NCBI GenBank assembly: GCA_027922465.2
Contig: BQMF02000010.1
Span: 992,001-1,056,000, forward strand
Source of the DNA: Turritopsis dohrnii
Lineage: Eukaryota > Cnidaria > Hydrozoa > Anthoathecata > Oceaniidae
Length of the DNA stretch: 64,000 bases
Direction: 5' to 3'
Shown: positions 40,433 through 52,961 of the stretch, in pieces
How the letters are laid out: each line of letters begins with the position of its first letter
How positions within the stretch are numbered: the first letter of the stretch is position 1
Made by a program: the position numbers and the translations under genes
Notes under the pieces: model-generated
What the model saw: the letters and a program-made list of their open reading frames with translations, nothing else
What the model was told of the DNA's origin: nothing
Databases searched by the model: none

Positions 40433-43005
40433 TCTTATTATACTAATTCGCAATTGTGCATCCCACTTTTATTTTAGAGAGTGACATATTTGTTTTTTTT
40501 TTCACGGTCAAATCCTTCTTATTTTTTCCCTTTTTGTCGTAAAACCACGTAGATGCGAGAACACTTTTTTTGATTTTCCGCGATTAGTATATGCTCCTCC
40601 GTTTTGTTATTTTTGGTTTGCGCACTGGAAATCAGCCGCAAAACGTCTTTGGAGGAGTGCGAGCAATGCAATCTTCTTCGTTCGAAATTTGTCAACGATC
40701 ATTTCGTGAGCAAGAAACTTCGCGAAGAAGACGTGTTTCTTTTTGTATACGAATATTTTAATTTAAATTTGATTGTTTTAGGCAGCAAATTGACCAAAGA
40801 ACTGACGAAGAAACACAGGTTTGTATGCACGAAGGTATTGTTATTATTATAAAACGTTTTATTATCGTGTTTATTGCTAAACTTTTACTCTTATTAATAA
40901 AACAACACGGGTAGCAAGTGAGTTAGTTATTTGTTTACAATGAAAAATCATATTTAGATATACAGAAGAAGTGCAGTGAAGTTTTTAAAAGATAAGCTGC
41001 AGAAAGATCGAACGATTAATAAAAGAATAGGCAGCAGCATGTGTGTAAGTGATTAGTTAGCAGCAGGTAGCACACATGCGTAGGTGAGTTTTTGAACAGA
41101 TGTTTGTTTTTTTTTATATATAGGTTTTTTCAGATGAAAACCAAACGAAGAACGAGTGGAAGAAAGTCGTGCTGATTTTACGAATTTCTTTTTATAGTTA
41201 TCAAATAGTTATGGGAGTGCAGCAGTACAGAAGTAGTGTAGATGAAGTTGAAGAAAGGATGATGTTTATTTACATTGGTGAAAATGGTTTTACTTTTTTT
41301 CGGTGGAAAATTGTTTGGAAAAGATATAAAGTAATATACGTAAGTACATGAGTCAAACGGATTTAATAAATACAGCATTAAAAGAGAATAAAAACAGAGT
41401 TAAAACGATCAGATCATAAAGATGCAGGTCCTACACTAGCAGTTACTGATTTGTTTTGGTAACAAACTGTTCCTTATTTTATTTATTTCAAAATGGCTCC
41501 ACAGTTATGAAGTTACGAAGAAAGCATTTTTATGTCTTTCACTGTATAAAAATGGTAGTGAAATTGCAGTAGAAAACAAATAGAAAGTGTATGTTTACAA
41601 TAGGAAAGTATGCTGGAAAGTTAATCGAGTGTTATTAATTTGTTTACAGGTATGAAATATAGAAAGTAAAAGAGTTTAGAAGTGTTTGATAATGGCTACA
41701 GAACATGATCAATATTGTTGTTTACTATCATGATGATGTGAATTGGTATTGAAAGGTAAAGTTAAAATAGTATCTATTTAGTTAAAACACAGTTAGTATT
41801 AGTGGATAAATAAAGGATAAGAGGGATTTTTACTGTTGTGTTTTGAATTTTCCAGCGCAGAGGAGGAGCTTTGAACTGGAAATAAAAAATGGCTCCACGA
41901 ATGTTTTCATAAAATTTTTCAGCTATACTAATTCTGTCACTACGTTTGTGTTTTTAATTATTATTTTTAAGGTTAATATATTTTAATATAATATATTATA
42001 TTAAAATAATATATATATAGTTTCTTTTACTTTGTTTTGTTTTTCTTTAGATTTCGTCATAGCATGATTAGGTTTTTTGTATATGTTTTTTTAATGTTTT
42101 CATCTGTTAAAATAGAAATGAAGCACATGATGGGTTATAATGTTGAGAGGGTTACTTAAGAGAAGAATGGATTATGTAATTTAAATGACTGTGCAATGAA
42201 ACTATCCTACAAAAAATAAGCGTTGTTGGCTGTATTTTTCTTAAGTTTATATTTTATCGCGTTTATGCATATTTTGTGTTATGGTAATCGTTTATGTACT
42301 ATGCCTAGGTATATAACTTTGGCTGTATGATTTTATTTGTGACTTTTTATCTTCTGTGTAAATTTTTGTTCTTAGTTATTGTTTTTAGGATAAATGCGTA
42401 CTTGAATTTCTTTTTTTTTTGTTTCTTTTTTTTTTATTATTATTTTCGGTATTACAATTGAAATATTATTCTTTTAGGCAATAATAAAAAAAGCACAAAG
42501 AAATGAAACTCATGGTTTTAATCATGAAGTTGATGGTTTTGGGAAGAACTAAATATATCATTTCAAAAATTCATTAATGGTTGCAGCCCAGTAGTAACTT
42601 TTGAACAAAAGAAAAAGTTGGAAGGTATCATTTTTGTAATATTATTCAATGTTTGGTTTTGTATGTCTGGGTAAACGGTTCTGTGTTATATATTGCGTTT
42701 TTTTACATTAAAGTTACTTCTCTTCTGCGTATGAATATATATTCTGAGCCATGTTGCTATTTGTTTCTGTTTTAAATTTTCTGAATGTAAGAAATGAATT
42801 AAAAAATCAAAAAGTCTTTTACACAAGTTAAATTCTGCGACACAATGCAAGCTGAACATGGGTGGCGAGCGACGCCACCTGGGATGTTTTTGAGTTGCGA
42901 TTCTATGATTTATTTTTTCGTCACGGGGTACGTACACGGGATGGTGGATTTGACCAAATGTTTTCGAAGTTAAGTTTGGTAAAAAGTTTTTACCCGGGAT
43001 ACTAG
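40433..43005 (+). mobile_element. Non-autonomous Helitron-like element H2 (2573 bp)
   Basis: It begins TCTTATTATACTAATTCGC right after H1's CTAG. It ends with the hairpin GTAAAAAGTTTTTAC (42979-42993) followed by CCGGGATACTAG (42994-43005). The hairpin 12 nt before CTAG is the canonical Helitron 3' architecture. Long stretches repeat H1 in the same order, including GAGGGTTA.TTAAGAGAAGAA and AAATTCTGCGACACAA. Its counterpart of H1's GC palindrome is mutated, and the element continues about 110 bp further. No coding gene. Confidence 0.7.
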
Positions 43006-43986
43006 TCTATATTCTAATACGCGCTGTGCATCCGCTTTTTTTCACGCTTTCACTCTCTAAAATTTCGGGTCGTTTTTGCGGTCACTTATTCATAATGGAG
43101 TGTCAGACCACGGCGGTTAATATTTTTCTACGATTAGTATAGGGGAAAACATTGCATTGCATATAATCGTTTCAAATGTTTTGATTATTCGCGAGATCAA
43201 GAAACAATAGACAACAACGAAAGTATTGCGCGAAGATTTATTTATGTTTTTAGGGTAAGTACGCTTTAGAACCTTTTTGTTTGTTTGTTTTGTTTTTCTT
43301 ATAGTATTAATAGGGTTTCTGCGTCATTACTTTTCAAACAAAGAAATGAATATCATGGTTTTTAATCATGACGCTCTGGGTTCGTGAAGAAATTGCGATT
43401 TTCTTCATTTTAATTCACATTTTGACACTTTTGCGACTTTCGCGTTTGGCTTTTATTTACATTGGGGTGTGGATTTCATGAACATTTACAGCGATTTTAA
43501 TCTTTTTGTTGTTTACCTGTACGCACAATTTATTTTTACTACTGCATATATCGTATCGTGAAAGATTTAATACGAATATTTTGATGTGTTTCAGATCTTC
43601 TGATTAAAATTTTTTCTGTTCATAACTCCAGTGTTGAACTAAATATGCTTTAGCCGGAATACCTAGAGATTATTAATTAAAAGAGTGAAGAGTGTTTTTT
43701 TCTGTATTGACGTTAGATATTTTTAATCAAGGGGAACCATTGCATTGCATCTTCAATTTATAAGGTAAAAAGTGAAAAAAGTGGACGCACAGCGCTTTCT
43801 TTATTTTTGATGAATTAAAACCCGTGTTCTACATGCTGTTCTACACGGGATACTACATTCTAAACATTCTACATTCCAAACAATTGAGGAACTATATCAT
43901 ACTAAAATTCATTATACTAAGCCTTTCTCTCTCTGTTCAGCTCACATCGATTAAAACATGTAAAAAAATTTTACACGGGATACTAG
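43006..43986 (+). mobile_element. Non-autonomous Helitron-like element H3 (981 bp)
   Basis: It begins TCTATATTCTAATACGCGC right after H2's CTAG. It ends with the hairpin GTAAAAAAATTTTAC (43960-43974) and ACGGGATACTAG (43975-43986), then host T. It is shorter than H1 and H2 and shares the CTGTGCATCC start block and the 3' end. It completes a three-member head-to-tail array. Confidence 0.7.
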
Positions 43987-45000
43987 TTCTATATATATAC
44001 ATGAAGAAATTTAAAACAAAATTTCTTGCAAAGAAAATGCACACCTTTTTTATAACAAACATACACATAAGAAACACCAGACTCAAATTCTTAAAAACTT
44101 AAGAACCTTGTAAGAAACAAAACATGATTTGAGGTAGGAATTTTCTCCCTGTGAAGCCCTTATAATATGAGATGAGATAAAAGGGCAAAATCTACTACTT
44201 GTTCTGAACTCATTGACCGCAACTAGGATCATGTTGAGATGCACAAGACAAAAGCCACTCAAAACAACTGGAGTTTGTGTCAAAATTACATCTTAAAATA
44301 TCGAACTATTGAAAAATCCAACGCTTTTTTGCGATACCCGATTGCGAACTTTATTTGTTTACCACGCTTATTCGCCATTTTGATTTGAACTGAAACTCTG
44401 TCGCTCGTTCCAGACCTATTTTCTATTGTTCTAATGAGAGATTCCCACTGCTGACATCAGCACAGTGCACCCCGCAGCTCTACTGATAACAGTTCATTAT
44501 CTTTAATAATCATTTATTTTATCTAAGTTTGAATTACAAAACGTCTTATTCAAACGAGTGTACTTTGTACTATTTTCAATGATTGTTTCGCTTCCTGGGC
44601 GATCCGCTGGTCGCACAGTTTCCTGTCTTCGTTTCAAACTGCGGTTTCTTTCGGATGATACTTTTTTATCAACACTGCCCTGAAATATGCGTTCTCAGCA
44701 ATGAATTGATAGCTTTTAGCCTTTTTCACTTTCGTTGCCGTAAAGTTTTTTGTTCGTTTGTTCCACGCTATTTTGAAACGTGGAACTATTTTTCCTTCTT
44801 TCAACGTTGTTGCCTTGACAAAAAAAAACAATTTGTTCTTTTGATTTGTTTGATTTGTTCTTTTTTGCAAGGCAGTACTTGTTCGGGTTTCTGATGAACA
44901 CCAAGGAAACTTGGTTGGTATAGTGCCCGTAAGCAGAAGTCGTAGTAATTTGATACGTTATTCAAATCATGTCATTAGGGTTTTAAAGTATTAAGACACA
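43987..45000. other. Unassigned stretch upstream of the THAP remnant
   Basis: Overlapping frames on both strands at 44583-44904 show no recognised domain. The minus-strand frame could be a continuation of the THAP gene at 45001-45201, but I cannot support that. Confidence 0.35.
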
Positions 45001-45201
45001 ATTGTTGATGTAAGCAGCTTATCGGAAGTCTGGAAACGAATTTTCAAATCTCTGCTTGGATCAAGCATCAGAACAATCTTTTTTTCTAATAGCTGCAATC
45101 CAAATTTTGGCATATTTTTCATCCTTTGGCAATGAGAAGAACGTCTTTTTACTATTTGTCGATCTATGGTAACAACCAGGCACTGCACATATTCGCGGCA
45201 T
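45001..45201 (-). pseudogene. THAP-type zinc-finger remnant
   Basis: The ATG at 45201 opens MPRICAVPGCYHRST, then KKTFFSLPKDEKYAKIWIAAIRKKD. This matches the THAP start: M-P-x-x-C-x4-C, FP/LP, and W....R. The frame stops at about 45061, and the downstream part (DLKIRFQTSDKLL) is in another frame, with the second zinc-ligand pair (C..H) unrecognisable. THAP domains bind DNA in P-element transposases and cellular regulators. It is probably a decayed element or gene fragment. Confidence 0.6.
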
Positions 45202-46760
45202 GATAGCAATATTTAGATTTGTTTCACGAATAGAAAGTGTGTATCGATCTTTCAACAGAAGGTAAGTTGAGAATATTCAATTTTTATTATTTTACAAGAA
45301 GTAAAAACTAAAGGAAAGTATTTCTTGGCAGTGATTATACAACAACTGTCCATTGGTTCATATTTCCATATATTCTATGACACTTTGGCAAATTCATTTT
45401 CGACAAAATTTCGCCAAAATAAATCTGGAAACATGAGCATTTTTATTGAAATAGTGTGTATATTTCTATAAGCATGCACTCAATTTTTCACGAATTTGCC
45501 TACTAGGTACTTACTGCAAAAGTCATGAGAAAACTTAACCCAGCAGTTCTCTAGAAAGAAATCTTCACGAGGCAGCCAATCATTTGCTTACCTCGTCAAG
45601 AAACAGCCAATCATTTGCTTACCTCGTTTGTTTTGTTACTGTTGTAGTAAGGGATTCTCATTGATGACACATAGCAATATCCTCATCTATGTTACAATAC
45701 AATCTTTAAATTTTCAAGAAATCTTTATTTGATTTGATTTGTTGAAAACTCACTGCGAAGAAGTATATTTCTATAGAAACATATATAGTATTTCAATGAA
45801 CATGCTCTTCGTCGCAGTCAACCAAAAATTATTAGCAACATACTAGTCACACAACTCACACACACCTTCCAAAATCTGCAAACGTTTCAACTTTATAAAA
45901 CATTTCATTTATAAAACATTCCATAAAAAAGAGCTATGGCATATACCTTAATCTTCGTCTTTAAAACGATTATTATAAGAAGTCGAATAGACATATCAAA
46001 ATTAATGATTAATGTGTTGACATCAACTTTATTGAAACCAATAGACCAATACAGGGATTTAGGGTTTAGTTAGTTCTTGATTTGCTAAAATCCATTTGTA
46101 AAGAACACAATTAAATTAAATATATGATACAGGTCACACAAATAATCCCCACTAGTATTCAGCATTGTTGTTATACAGGTTGATTCATCCGGGTCAATAT
46201 AAGTGCAGGGTGTGTTTTGGTTCAAATTAAGCTCAAAAATTCTTTTACCGTAGTCAGTTTGGTCATTAATTTGTGTGCAAAAACTGAAGTACTTTGACAA
46301 ATTAGGCCAATTTGGGCCAAATGAGCCCCAAACTCCCAAAGGAACCGTATGCCAAATATTTGTTTGATCTAAAATTCTCTGTTGATCAGTCATAATAGCC
46401 ATAATAGATATTATGACTCAACATGGAACCATGGGTTTCCACTTGTCCTGAGTGCTCAAAATCAAAATGAAATCGAAATGAAATCAAAATTTTAATTTAT
46501 AAAATGTTTGCCTTGGTGAACCCCACATTCCCATAATTGTTCTTTGAAGTAGGCGAATCCTGCATAACGCATGTGAAAAATATAAGCAAGTCGATCATTC
46601 ATACTTCAAGAAGAAGGACCAAAAAAGACGGGATAACACTGAATAGACACGAGAAGTGTTGTGAAATTTTTTAAAAGGCTGGAACTTGCAACCTTATGAT
46701 ATGGTTTAGAAATTAAACCTGGCGGACGTACGCAACTGCCAGAAATAATCTGAAAATCAT
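45202..46760. other. Unassigned stretch
   Basis: A 24-bp segment (CAGCCAATCATTTGCTTACCTCGT) is duplicated at about 45570 and 45601. A minus-strand 105-codon frame (46085-46402) encodes a composition-balanced peptide with NTPCTYIDPDESTCITTM that I do not recognise; it could be an exon or a chance frame. Confidence 0.3.
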
Positions 46761-46852
46761 AAATCGCCTAGTATCGACGAGTTTGGTAGCGCATCTCGAT
46801 CTTTTTAACAAAGAAGTACCAGTACGCTTAACAGTTTCGGAAGTAACCATCA

Positions 46853-47726
46853 AAATGAAACAGAAAATCGGAACATTCAATTGCCAAGGCATCCTAACAT
46901 CAAAAGCAAAACAACAAATGCTCGCAGACGATTTCGAAAAATACAAGATGAATGCTCTTGTCATAAAGAAACTCATATGAAAAACTACGGAACAATGAAA
47001 CTGACTTCAAAAAACGACAATGATTATACGCTTTACTATTCAGGAAACGAAACTAAATCGGTAAATGGTGTTGGTATCATTCTACCGTCAAATGTCAACG
47101 CCGAATTTCAACCAATATGTGACAGGATCTGTAAAGTAAGGATAAAAGTTAACGATGACGTGAAAGTAGAAATTGTAAGCGCTTACGCGCCCACTCTTGA
47201 CAAATGTGAAAAACAACCTGAAATCAGAGAAAACTTTTATACCAAATTAGACAGTGTCTTACAAACTATCAGTAACAGAAACATCACAATAATAGCTGGT
47301 GACTTTAATGCTAAAACTGGAAGTGCAACAAAAGACAGGATCTACAAAGCAACGATAGGGAAATACGGCAAAGGACAAACTAACGACAATGGAACTCACC
47401 TGTTGAACTTCGCAGTCTCCAATAACCTCAAACTGATCAACACATTCTTCAAACATACTGCACCACACAGAACAAAATGGACCTCACCCGAAACACCTCG
47501 AGGGAATAGAAAAAACTTATGCCAAAACCAAATCGACTATATTCTTGTACGGAAGAATTGTGCAGTCCGTATAGGAAATGCAAGATCATATGGAGGAATG
47601 ACCACACCATCGGATCATAAACTTGTGATGATGACATGCAACATAAAATACCCCTACATACCCAAAAAGAAATATGTTCCACAGGTCGACATTGAAAACC
47701 TAAAAAACAGAGCAGTTGCCGACTAA
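46853..47726 (+). pseudogene. APE endonuclease domain of the decayed retrotransposon
   Basis: Starting MKQKIGTFNCQGILTSKAKQ, the frame shifts near 46970 and continues KETHMKNYG. Later blocks are VEIVSAYAPT, IIAGDFNAKTGS, NQIDYILVRK and PSDHKLVMMT. These contain the expected Asn, Glu, Asp and His positions of an APE-type nuclease, all still readable despite the frameshift. Confidence 0.8.
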
Positions 47727-48186
47727 TATAAAACCACCCTCAATGAGAAACTACGCAACCTTCCCGACTCTAACAACACCGCGAAATGGAAATTGTCAAC
47801 GAAACAGCTTTCAGTGCCCTTGGTAAAAAGCCAAAACCACCACTACCACATAAATGAAGAAATTGCGAAACTATCAGAAGAACAGAAATCTATCAGATTG
47901 GAGATCGAAAACTGTTTAGAAGTCAATAGAATATATACAGGAGATATAGAAATGAAATCATGAAAGAAATCCATCAGAAAATGAAAGATCGAGATGAAAG
48001 GAAAATCGAAAACTGCCTTAGAGAAATTGAAAACAGCAAAAACGACTCATCAAGGATGTTCAGAGCGATCAAATAAATCCAGCGTAGTAAACAGAAACCA
48101 TCAAAACTGTTAACAGAGGATACACTGCAAACGAAAAACAGCAAGCTGAGATCATTGGGAAACAATTCAAAAACCAATTCTGTAAA

Positions 48187-49672
48187 ATGATCCCTCCAAA
48201 TAACATAAACATAACACCTGTACCAATGCGTCAACCATTCACGGCAAATGAGATTCAGAAAGCAATAACAACTTTGCGCAACAACAAAAGTGCCGGGGAT
48301 GATGGAGTACGAGCTGAGTTGTTAAAAAACGCGCCGAATATTCTTCATGAACTGATAGCTGATATTTACAACACGTTATCAGAAACAGGAGAATATCCAT
48401 CAGAATTAACGCATGGAATAATAACACCATTGCAAAAACCTGGAAAGCCGAAAGGACCCGTGCAAAATCTACGACCTATTACGTTACTTTCCTTGATAAG
48501 AAAAATTCTTGCCAACTGCATGAAAAACCGCATTGTCGATGGACTGAACGCTGAAATCCCACCATCTCAAGCAGCATACAGAGCAGGAAGAAGTACAACT
48601 GAACATGCGTTTGCAGCAAAAATCCTCTCAGAAAAAGCTATAACATCGGCAAACTACCGAATACACCTACTAATGCTCGATATGTCTAAAGCATTTGATA
48701 CCGTGAACAGAGAGAAACTCTTGAGGGAACTAGAGATCTGAATGAAGATGAAGTGCACATTATAAAAGTTCTTCTTAACACACAACTACAGATTCGCTGT
48801 GGAGCCGAAAAGAGTGAAATTTTTGCTACAGATACAGGTACACCACAAGGTGATAGTCTAAGCGCCAATTTTTTCACCTACTACCTAGCAAAGGCCCAAG
48901 CTAGTGAAAAACACAACGACCATAACTACTGTAATGCCATCGCAGTACCTCCATGGCACATAAGAAATGAGCATGCGTATGCATACATGAATGAAGAAGT
49001 GAATATCAACATGGAATATGCAGACCATGTGAAAGAATCCCTGCCAAAGAAACTTAGTCAATGGGACTTAGTTATAAATGAAGAAAAAACCGAGCAGTTT
49101 ACGATCATGAGAAACGGTGAGGAAAATTGGAAAAAGTGTAAATTATTGGGAACATTGTTAGATACGGAAGAAGACATCAAAAGGAGAAAGATCCTGGCAG
49201 TCAACGCAATATTAGCAATGAAAGATATCTTTTATGGAAACGTCAGTATTGACGTAAAACTCCAGCATTTGATTGTTATGTTGGCAGTATTTTTCTATAT
49301 AACTGTGAAATTTGGACTTTGACGAAATCGCTAAAGAATTCAATAGACGCATTTCACCGCAGACTGCTCCGAATGGCATGTCTAAATGTGAGATGGCCGA
49401 ACGTTGCCACAAATGAAGATGTTTATGCCATAATAAGGCAAATTCCCTGGTCTCAAGTAATAATGAGGAGAGAACTAAGCTGGCTTGGTCATCTGTTCCG
49501 TTTGCAAGATGATGTCCCAGCTAAGATCGCTCTTTGGCATTCCTTGAGGCCAACGAAAAAGCCGAGAGGAAGACAGAAATCCACACGGATTTCAATGATG
49601 CAAGATATGATAAGAGGAATGAGATTGGAATGGGAGGATGCTGTTCAGTTGGCAATGGACAGGTTGGCGTGA
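48187..49672 (+). pseudogene. Reverse transcriptase and C-terminal region of the decayed retrotransposon
   Basis: RT blocks visible are NNKSAGDDGVRAELLK, LRPITLLSLIRKILANCM, QAAYRAGRSTTEHAFA, LMLDMSKAFDTVNR with the first catalytic Asp, and GTPQGDSLSANFF. At the YADD position the sequence is EYADHV, so a catalytic Asp is lost or deleted. A frame break falls at about 48745 and another at 49320. The last part, RRELSWLGHLFRLQDD then KKPRGRQK, is the usual C-terminal motif of such elements. Confidence 0.82.
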
Positions 49673-49835
49673 AATAATTTCATGGAACAGTGGTGTCCAA
49701 TGAGACTGTTAAACGCCAATTAGTACATTGCGCGCGTAGTCGCGAGTAGCAAACGCCCATTCTAACCTAACGCCCGTTACTACACAATGTATTTATTATA
49801 CGAAAATGTTAATGATGATGATGATGATGATTGTT

Positions 49836-50422
49836 CGAATAACAAATTGACGTTCTATTGTTCGAATAAAAATAATCTCAGAAAGGCTTTTGGAAAAAGT
49901 AAACATAGCAATAATAAGTTTTTTAACTTTTTGGAGTAGGAAAACTACAGTACTTAAAGTTTATTAACTTTTTTTATGCTCCCAGCCTCTAGTTTCTTAT
50001 AAACGGGTTCCTTATAAAATAATACGTGTTATACAACATTATTAGTCTCCTGAGTGCCATCATAGAAAATCAAATCAATTTTTAGGGCCTGGTTATATGG
50101 AAGAAATTATCCCGCTTAGCCGGGAAAAAATTCTTTATGGGTGTTTCTTTGTCCCGAGGTTACTTGAAAAAAAACCATCCTGACAACGCGGGACAGAATT
50201 TTACCGCCATCTATAAAGCTTGCTTTGAAATTTATATTCACCATACGCATGCGGCTGATGTCAGATAAAACCTAAGGTTGTCCCGTCTCGGTGTTATATG
50301 AGCGAAAAACGTCCCGGCTAGGCGAGATCCCTCTTCTCTGCGGGATGATTTTTTATCACATAATCCAAATCTGTTAAAACAAAATGAATGCAATAACGAG
50401 ATCTCGTCAAAACGTTCCATTA
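49836..50422. other. Non-coding stretch
   Basis: It contains a TGTTCGAATAA repeat pair (about 49833 and 49859). I see no gene. Confidence 0.5.
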
Positions 50423-50711
50423 CAGTGAAACCTCTTTAAAGCGAACACCATCGGGAGACAAAACAAATTTCCGTTACATAGAGGTGTCTGCTATAAACCG
50501 TCCGCTATAAAGATGTTTTGACATAAGAGTTTGAGTGCAATTCAGTTTGTTTAACAAAACTGTCCACTATTGAGAGGTGTTTGCTATAAGTTGTCCGCTA
50601 TAGACAGGCTTTGACATAAGAGTTTGATTGCAATTCAGTCCGTTTAAGAAAACTGTCCTCTATTGAGAGGTGTTCGCTATAAAGATGTCCGCTATAGAGA
50701 GGCTTTACAGT
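50423..50711. mobile_element. CAGTGAAACCTCTTT-type MITE with internal repeats
   Basis: It begins TACAGTGAAACCTCTTTAAAGC and ends CTATAGAGAGGCTTTACAG, an imperfect inverted pair. Inside, a unit of about 115 bp (AACTGTCC.CTATTGAGAGGTGTT.GCTATAA..TTTGACATAAGAGTTTGA) is repeated two to three times. The CAGTGAAACCTC end is of the pogo/Tc1-type seen in many invertebrate MITEs. The right-hand TA is not clear. Confidence 0.6.
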
Positions 50712-50925
50712 TGCATTCCTTGTGATATACTGAGGAGTAATTGAATTCGTTGCAGATGATATTTTCTTCAAAAGTTAACTGTCAAGCCAACTATTTTATT
50801 GATTAGGGATGAGAAAGAAAATGATATTACAATTAGCCTAATTGATTCTGGAAGAAATCTTTGTTTCCACTGCATTGAAATATAACAAAAAAGGTATTTG
50901 CTTTGTGGCTATCATGACATACATA

Positions 50926-51040
50926 CCGTGTTTCCTCTATTAACCGTCCGGGCGCTTATTAATTTTTTTTCGAAATTTAGAGGGGCGTTTATTAGCGGGG
51001 AGCGGTTAAAAGAAGGGGGCGTTTAAAAGAGGAAATACGG
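50926..51040. mobile_element. 115-bp CCGTATTTCCTC-type MITE
   Basis: The ends read CCGTGTTTCCTCT and AGAGGAAATACGG, flanked by TA (50924-50925, 51041-51042). The flanks ACATACATA and TATGTATGT extend the palindrome. Internal GGGGCGTTTATTAGCGGGG-type sequence matches this widespread class of short palindromic elements. No coding capacity. Confidence 0.75.
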
Positions 51041-51289
51041 TATGTATGTATTCGCATCTTTAATGTATAATATAAAGTGCTGTCAATGGCCTTTATTCTG
51101 AACTACAAACAATTCGTAACACAAATCAAAACATACTGCGAACATCCGTATGTCAATATCTTGCATTGTCGATCAAACTAATGTCTTCCTTTCAGTTATG
51201 CACCCAACTTTGGTATGTGGGTGCATATTTTGTTTAGAAAACTAATTTAAAGCAAACGTATATTTTGTTATTACGTTTTGGATCTGATT

Positions 51290-51780
51290 CTTTTAACCTT
51301 TAACATATACGTCCACGCTAATACGAGCAAAGAATTCCGCGAAGATTGTTTCTGCTCGTTATACTGAACAAAGTTTTTACTTGGGATGCTTATTATATTA
51401 ATCAGCAATTGTGCATCCCACTTTTACTTTAGAGAGTGATAGATTCAGTTTAAATTTACGGTCAAGTTCTACATATTATCGCGTGAGGCCATTTAGAAGC
51501 GAGAGCGTTTACAGCCTGATAACAACAGCCTCGTTATGGTTATTGATCAATTTAACAAACGTTTTATTATTTCAACAAGTTCAGTTAAGAGTCGAATAAA
51601 ATTTTTATTTACGAATTTCTTTTTAGAAATAAGTCGCATGATAAAAATTTTAAAACCTATTGCAACAAAATTAGATGTAATGCGATATCGTTTTGTATTC
51701 CTTTATTATGTTTTATTTGTATCAAAGTCGCATGATTTTCTTTTCTCATTTCAGTGTTATTGATGTAGTTACATACTCAT
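51290..51780 (+). mobile_element. Helitron-like junction: degenerate 3' end followed by a new 5' start
   Basis: AAGTTTTTACTTGGGATGCT at about 51371-51390 resembles the Helitron-like 3' end of H2 (GTTTTTACCCGGGATACTAG). It is followed at once by TATTATATTAATCAGCAATT and GTGCATCCCACTTTTACTTTAGAGAG, the family's 5' block. This is therefore another, decayed, head-to-tail junction. The extent of the downstream copy is uncertain. Confidence 0.55.
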
Positions 51781-52596
51781 GACGCTTTTCTTTAAGTGTT
51801 TTCATTTGTTTAAGATTTCTTATTGTATTCACTAGTAGATGTTGCTATGTTTCAACAAAACTGGCTTCTTTTGAATGAGAACGAGTGCCAAAAAATTACT
51901 TAAGACTACAATCACCTATCAGTCTAGTATGTGCAGTTCTCTGCCTTAAAATCTGAGGTATACATTCCTGGTTGAAGCCTACATCAGTGTGTTCACTGCG
52001 CAATTCCAAAAAAATAAAAAAAAAAAAAAAAAAAAATGGGTACAGTGGACACTGTTTTTGCAGGTGGTTCTGTGCTGGTTTGACGCTGGTAGTGATTCAA
52101 ATACCAGCAATGTAGAATGCTAATGTGATATGAAAAATATAGAACAATAATGTGTACAGCGAAAAGGCATATTATGAGATACATACAGAGGCGTGACTGA
52201 CCTTGAATACGCCTATGACATATGTGCATGATATGATGTAATGAACAAGTGCCTAAAATTACATAACCAGAATTAATTAGATTTTATCTCTGATAATATA
52301 TGTAAGTAAGTAAGTAAGCAATATCATATCTTGTAATATATATTATGTATATATGTTAGTGGCAGTAATAGAGAGCATAGCAAACTCTCCCTAGTGGTAG
52401 TGATGTCGAGTTTTGATTTATTACGATTCTACGTTATGGGATAGTGATTGTGACATATTTATATCTTTTCTCAGGAGACAGTGAATAGCACGAAATTCTA
52501 TTAAGTAACGATCAGCTGGGAATTTACGCACGAATTTTCTGTATTGTTTTAGTATATCATTTCTAGTAATTTTTCTATATAAGATGTACTTTTCTT
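51781..52596. other. Non-coding stretch
   Basis: It contains an A-rich run at 52007-52036 and a short GTAA microsatellite at about 52300-52318. No gene is supported. Confidence 0.5.
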
Positions 52597-52890
52597 GTGA
52601 ATTTTCACACTATTGAAAAGGACACGCAAGTGCCGAAACATCTAGTCAGAATGTCGTATTTCTTCTCGTATTATATGTCACTAGTATCTCGCGTAAAAGT
52701 TTTTTACGGCTTTAATTTCGAAAATAATGTGACGAAAACAGGTGACGAAAAATTAAATCACCGAATCTCAATAAGAGACCGTGCCCATGTTGTAGAGCTC
52801 GAAAAACTGATCAAAAAAATGTATGGGATCGTTTCGCTACGATCAACCGTTACAGAAATATCGTCGATCAATAGTGTAAACCCCACTTAA
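52597..52890 (+). CDS. Hypothetical 97-residue ORF
   Basis: The frame begins MNFHTIEKDTQVPKHL and has a charged, balanced C-terminal half (KTGDEKLNHRISIRDRAHVVELEKLIKKMYGIVS) with possible helical character. No domain or paralogue is recognised. A TATATAAG lies at about 52575, too close to the ATG for a normal promoter layout. It may be an exon or a chance frame. Confidence 0.2.
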   Translation: MNFHTIEKDTQVPKHLVRMSYFFSYYMSLVSRVKVFYGFNFENNVTKTGDEKLNHRISIRDRAHVVELEKLIKKMYGIVSLRSTVTEISSINSVNPT

Positions 52891-52961
52891 GACTCATGTA
52901 AAAGACTTTTAAATAAAACTAACCGTCACGTGAACTTTTCATCAAAAATCATCAATAATAC

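Larger units (their letters stand above)
46783..49835 (+). mobile_element. Decayed non-LTR retrotransposon with ATG-repeat tail
   Basis: In order: an APE endonuclease (46853-47726), a stop-ridden linker (47727-48186), reverse transcriptase in two frames (48187-49322), and a C-terminal domain (49319-49672). A 3' untranslated region ends in an (ATG)n repeat at 49814-49831. At least three frame breaks and several stops make it inactive. The C-terminal RRELSWLGHLFR motif relates it to the fragment at 28075-28305. I cannot assign the clade with certainty. Confidence 0.85.

Noticed and set aside
44583..44904. 103-codon plus-strand ORF rich in Phe and Cys
   Set aside because: Composition is that of antisense low-complexity sequence; no domain on either strand.
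46783..49835. Active retrotransposon
   Set aside because: Frame breaks, stops in the linker, and a lost Asp at the YADD site rule out activity.
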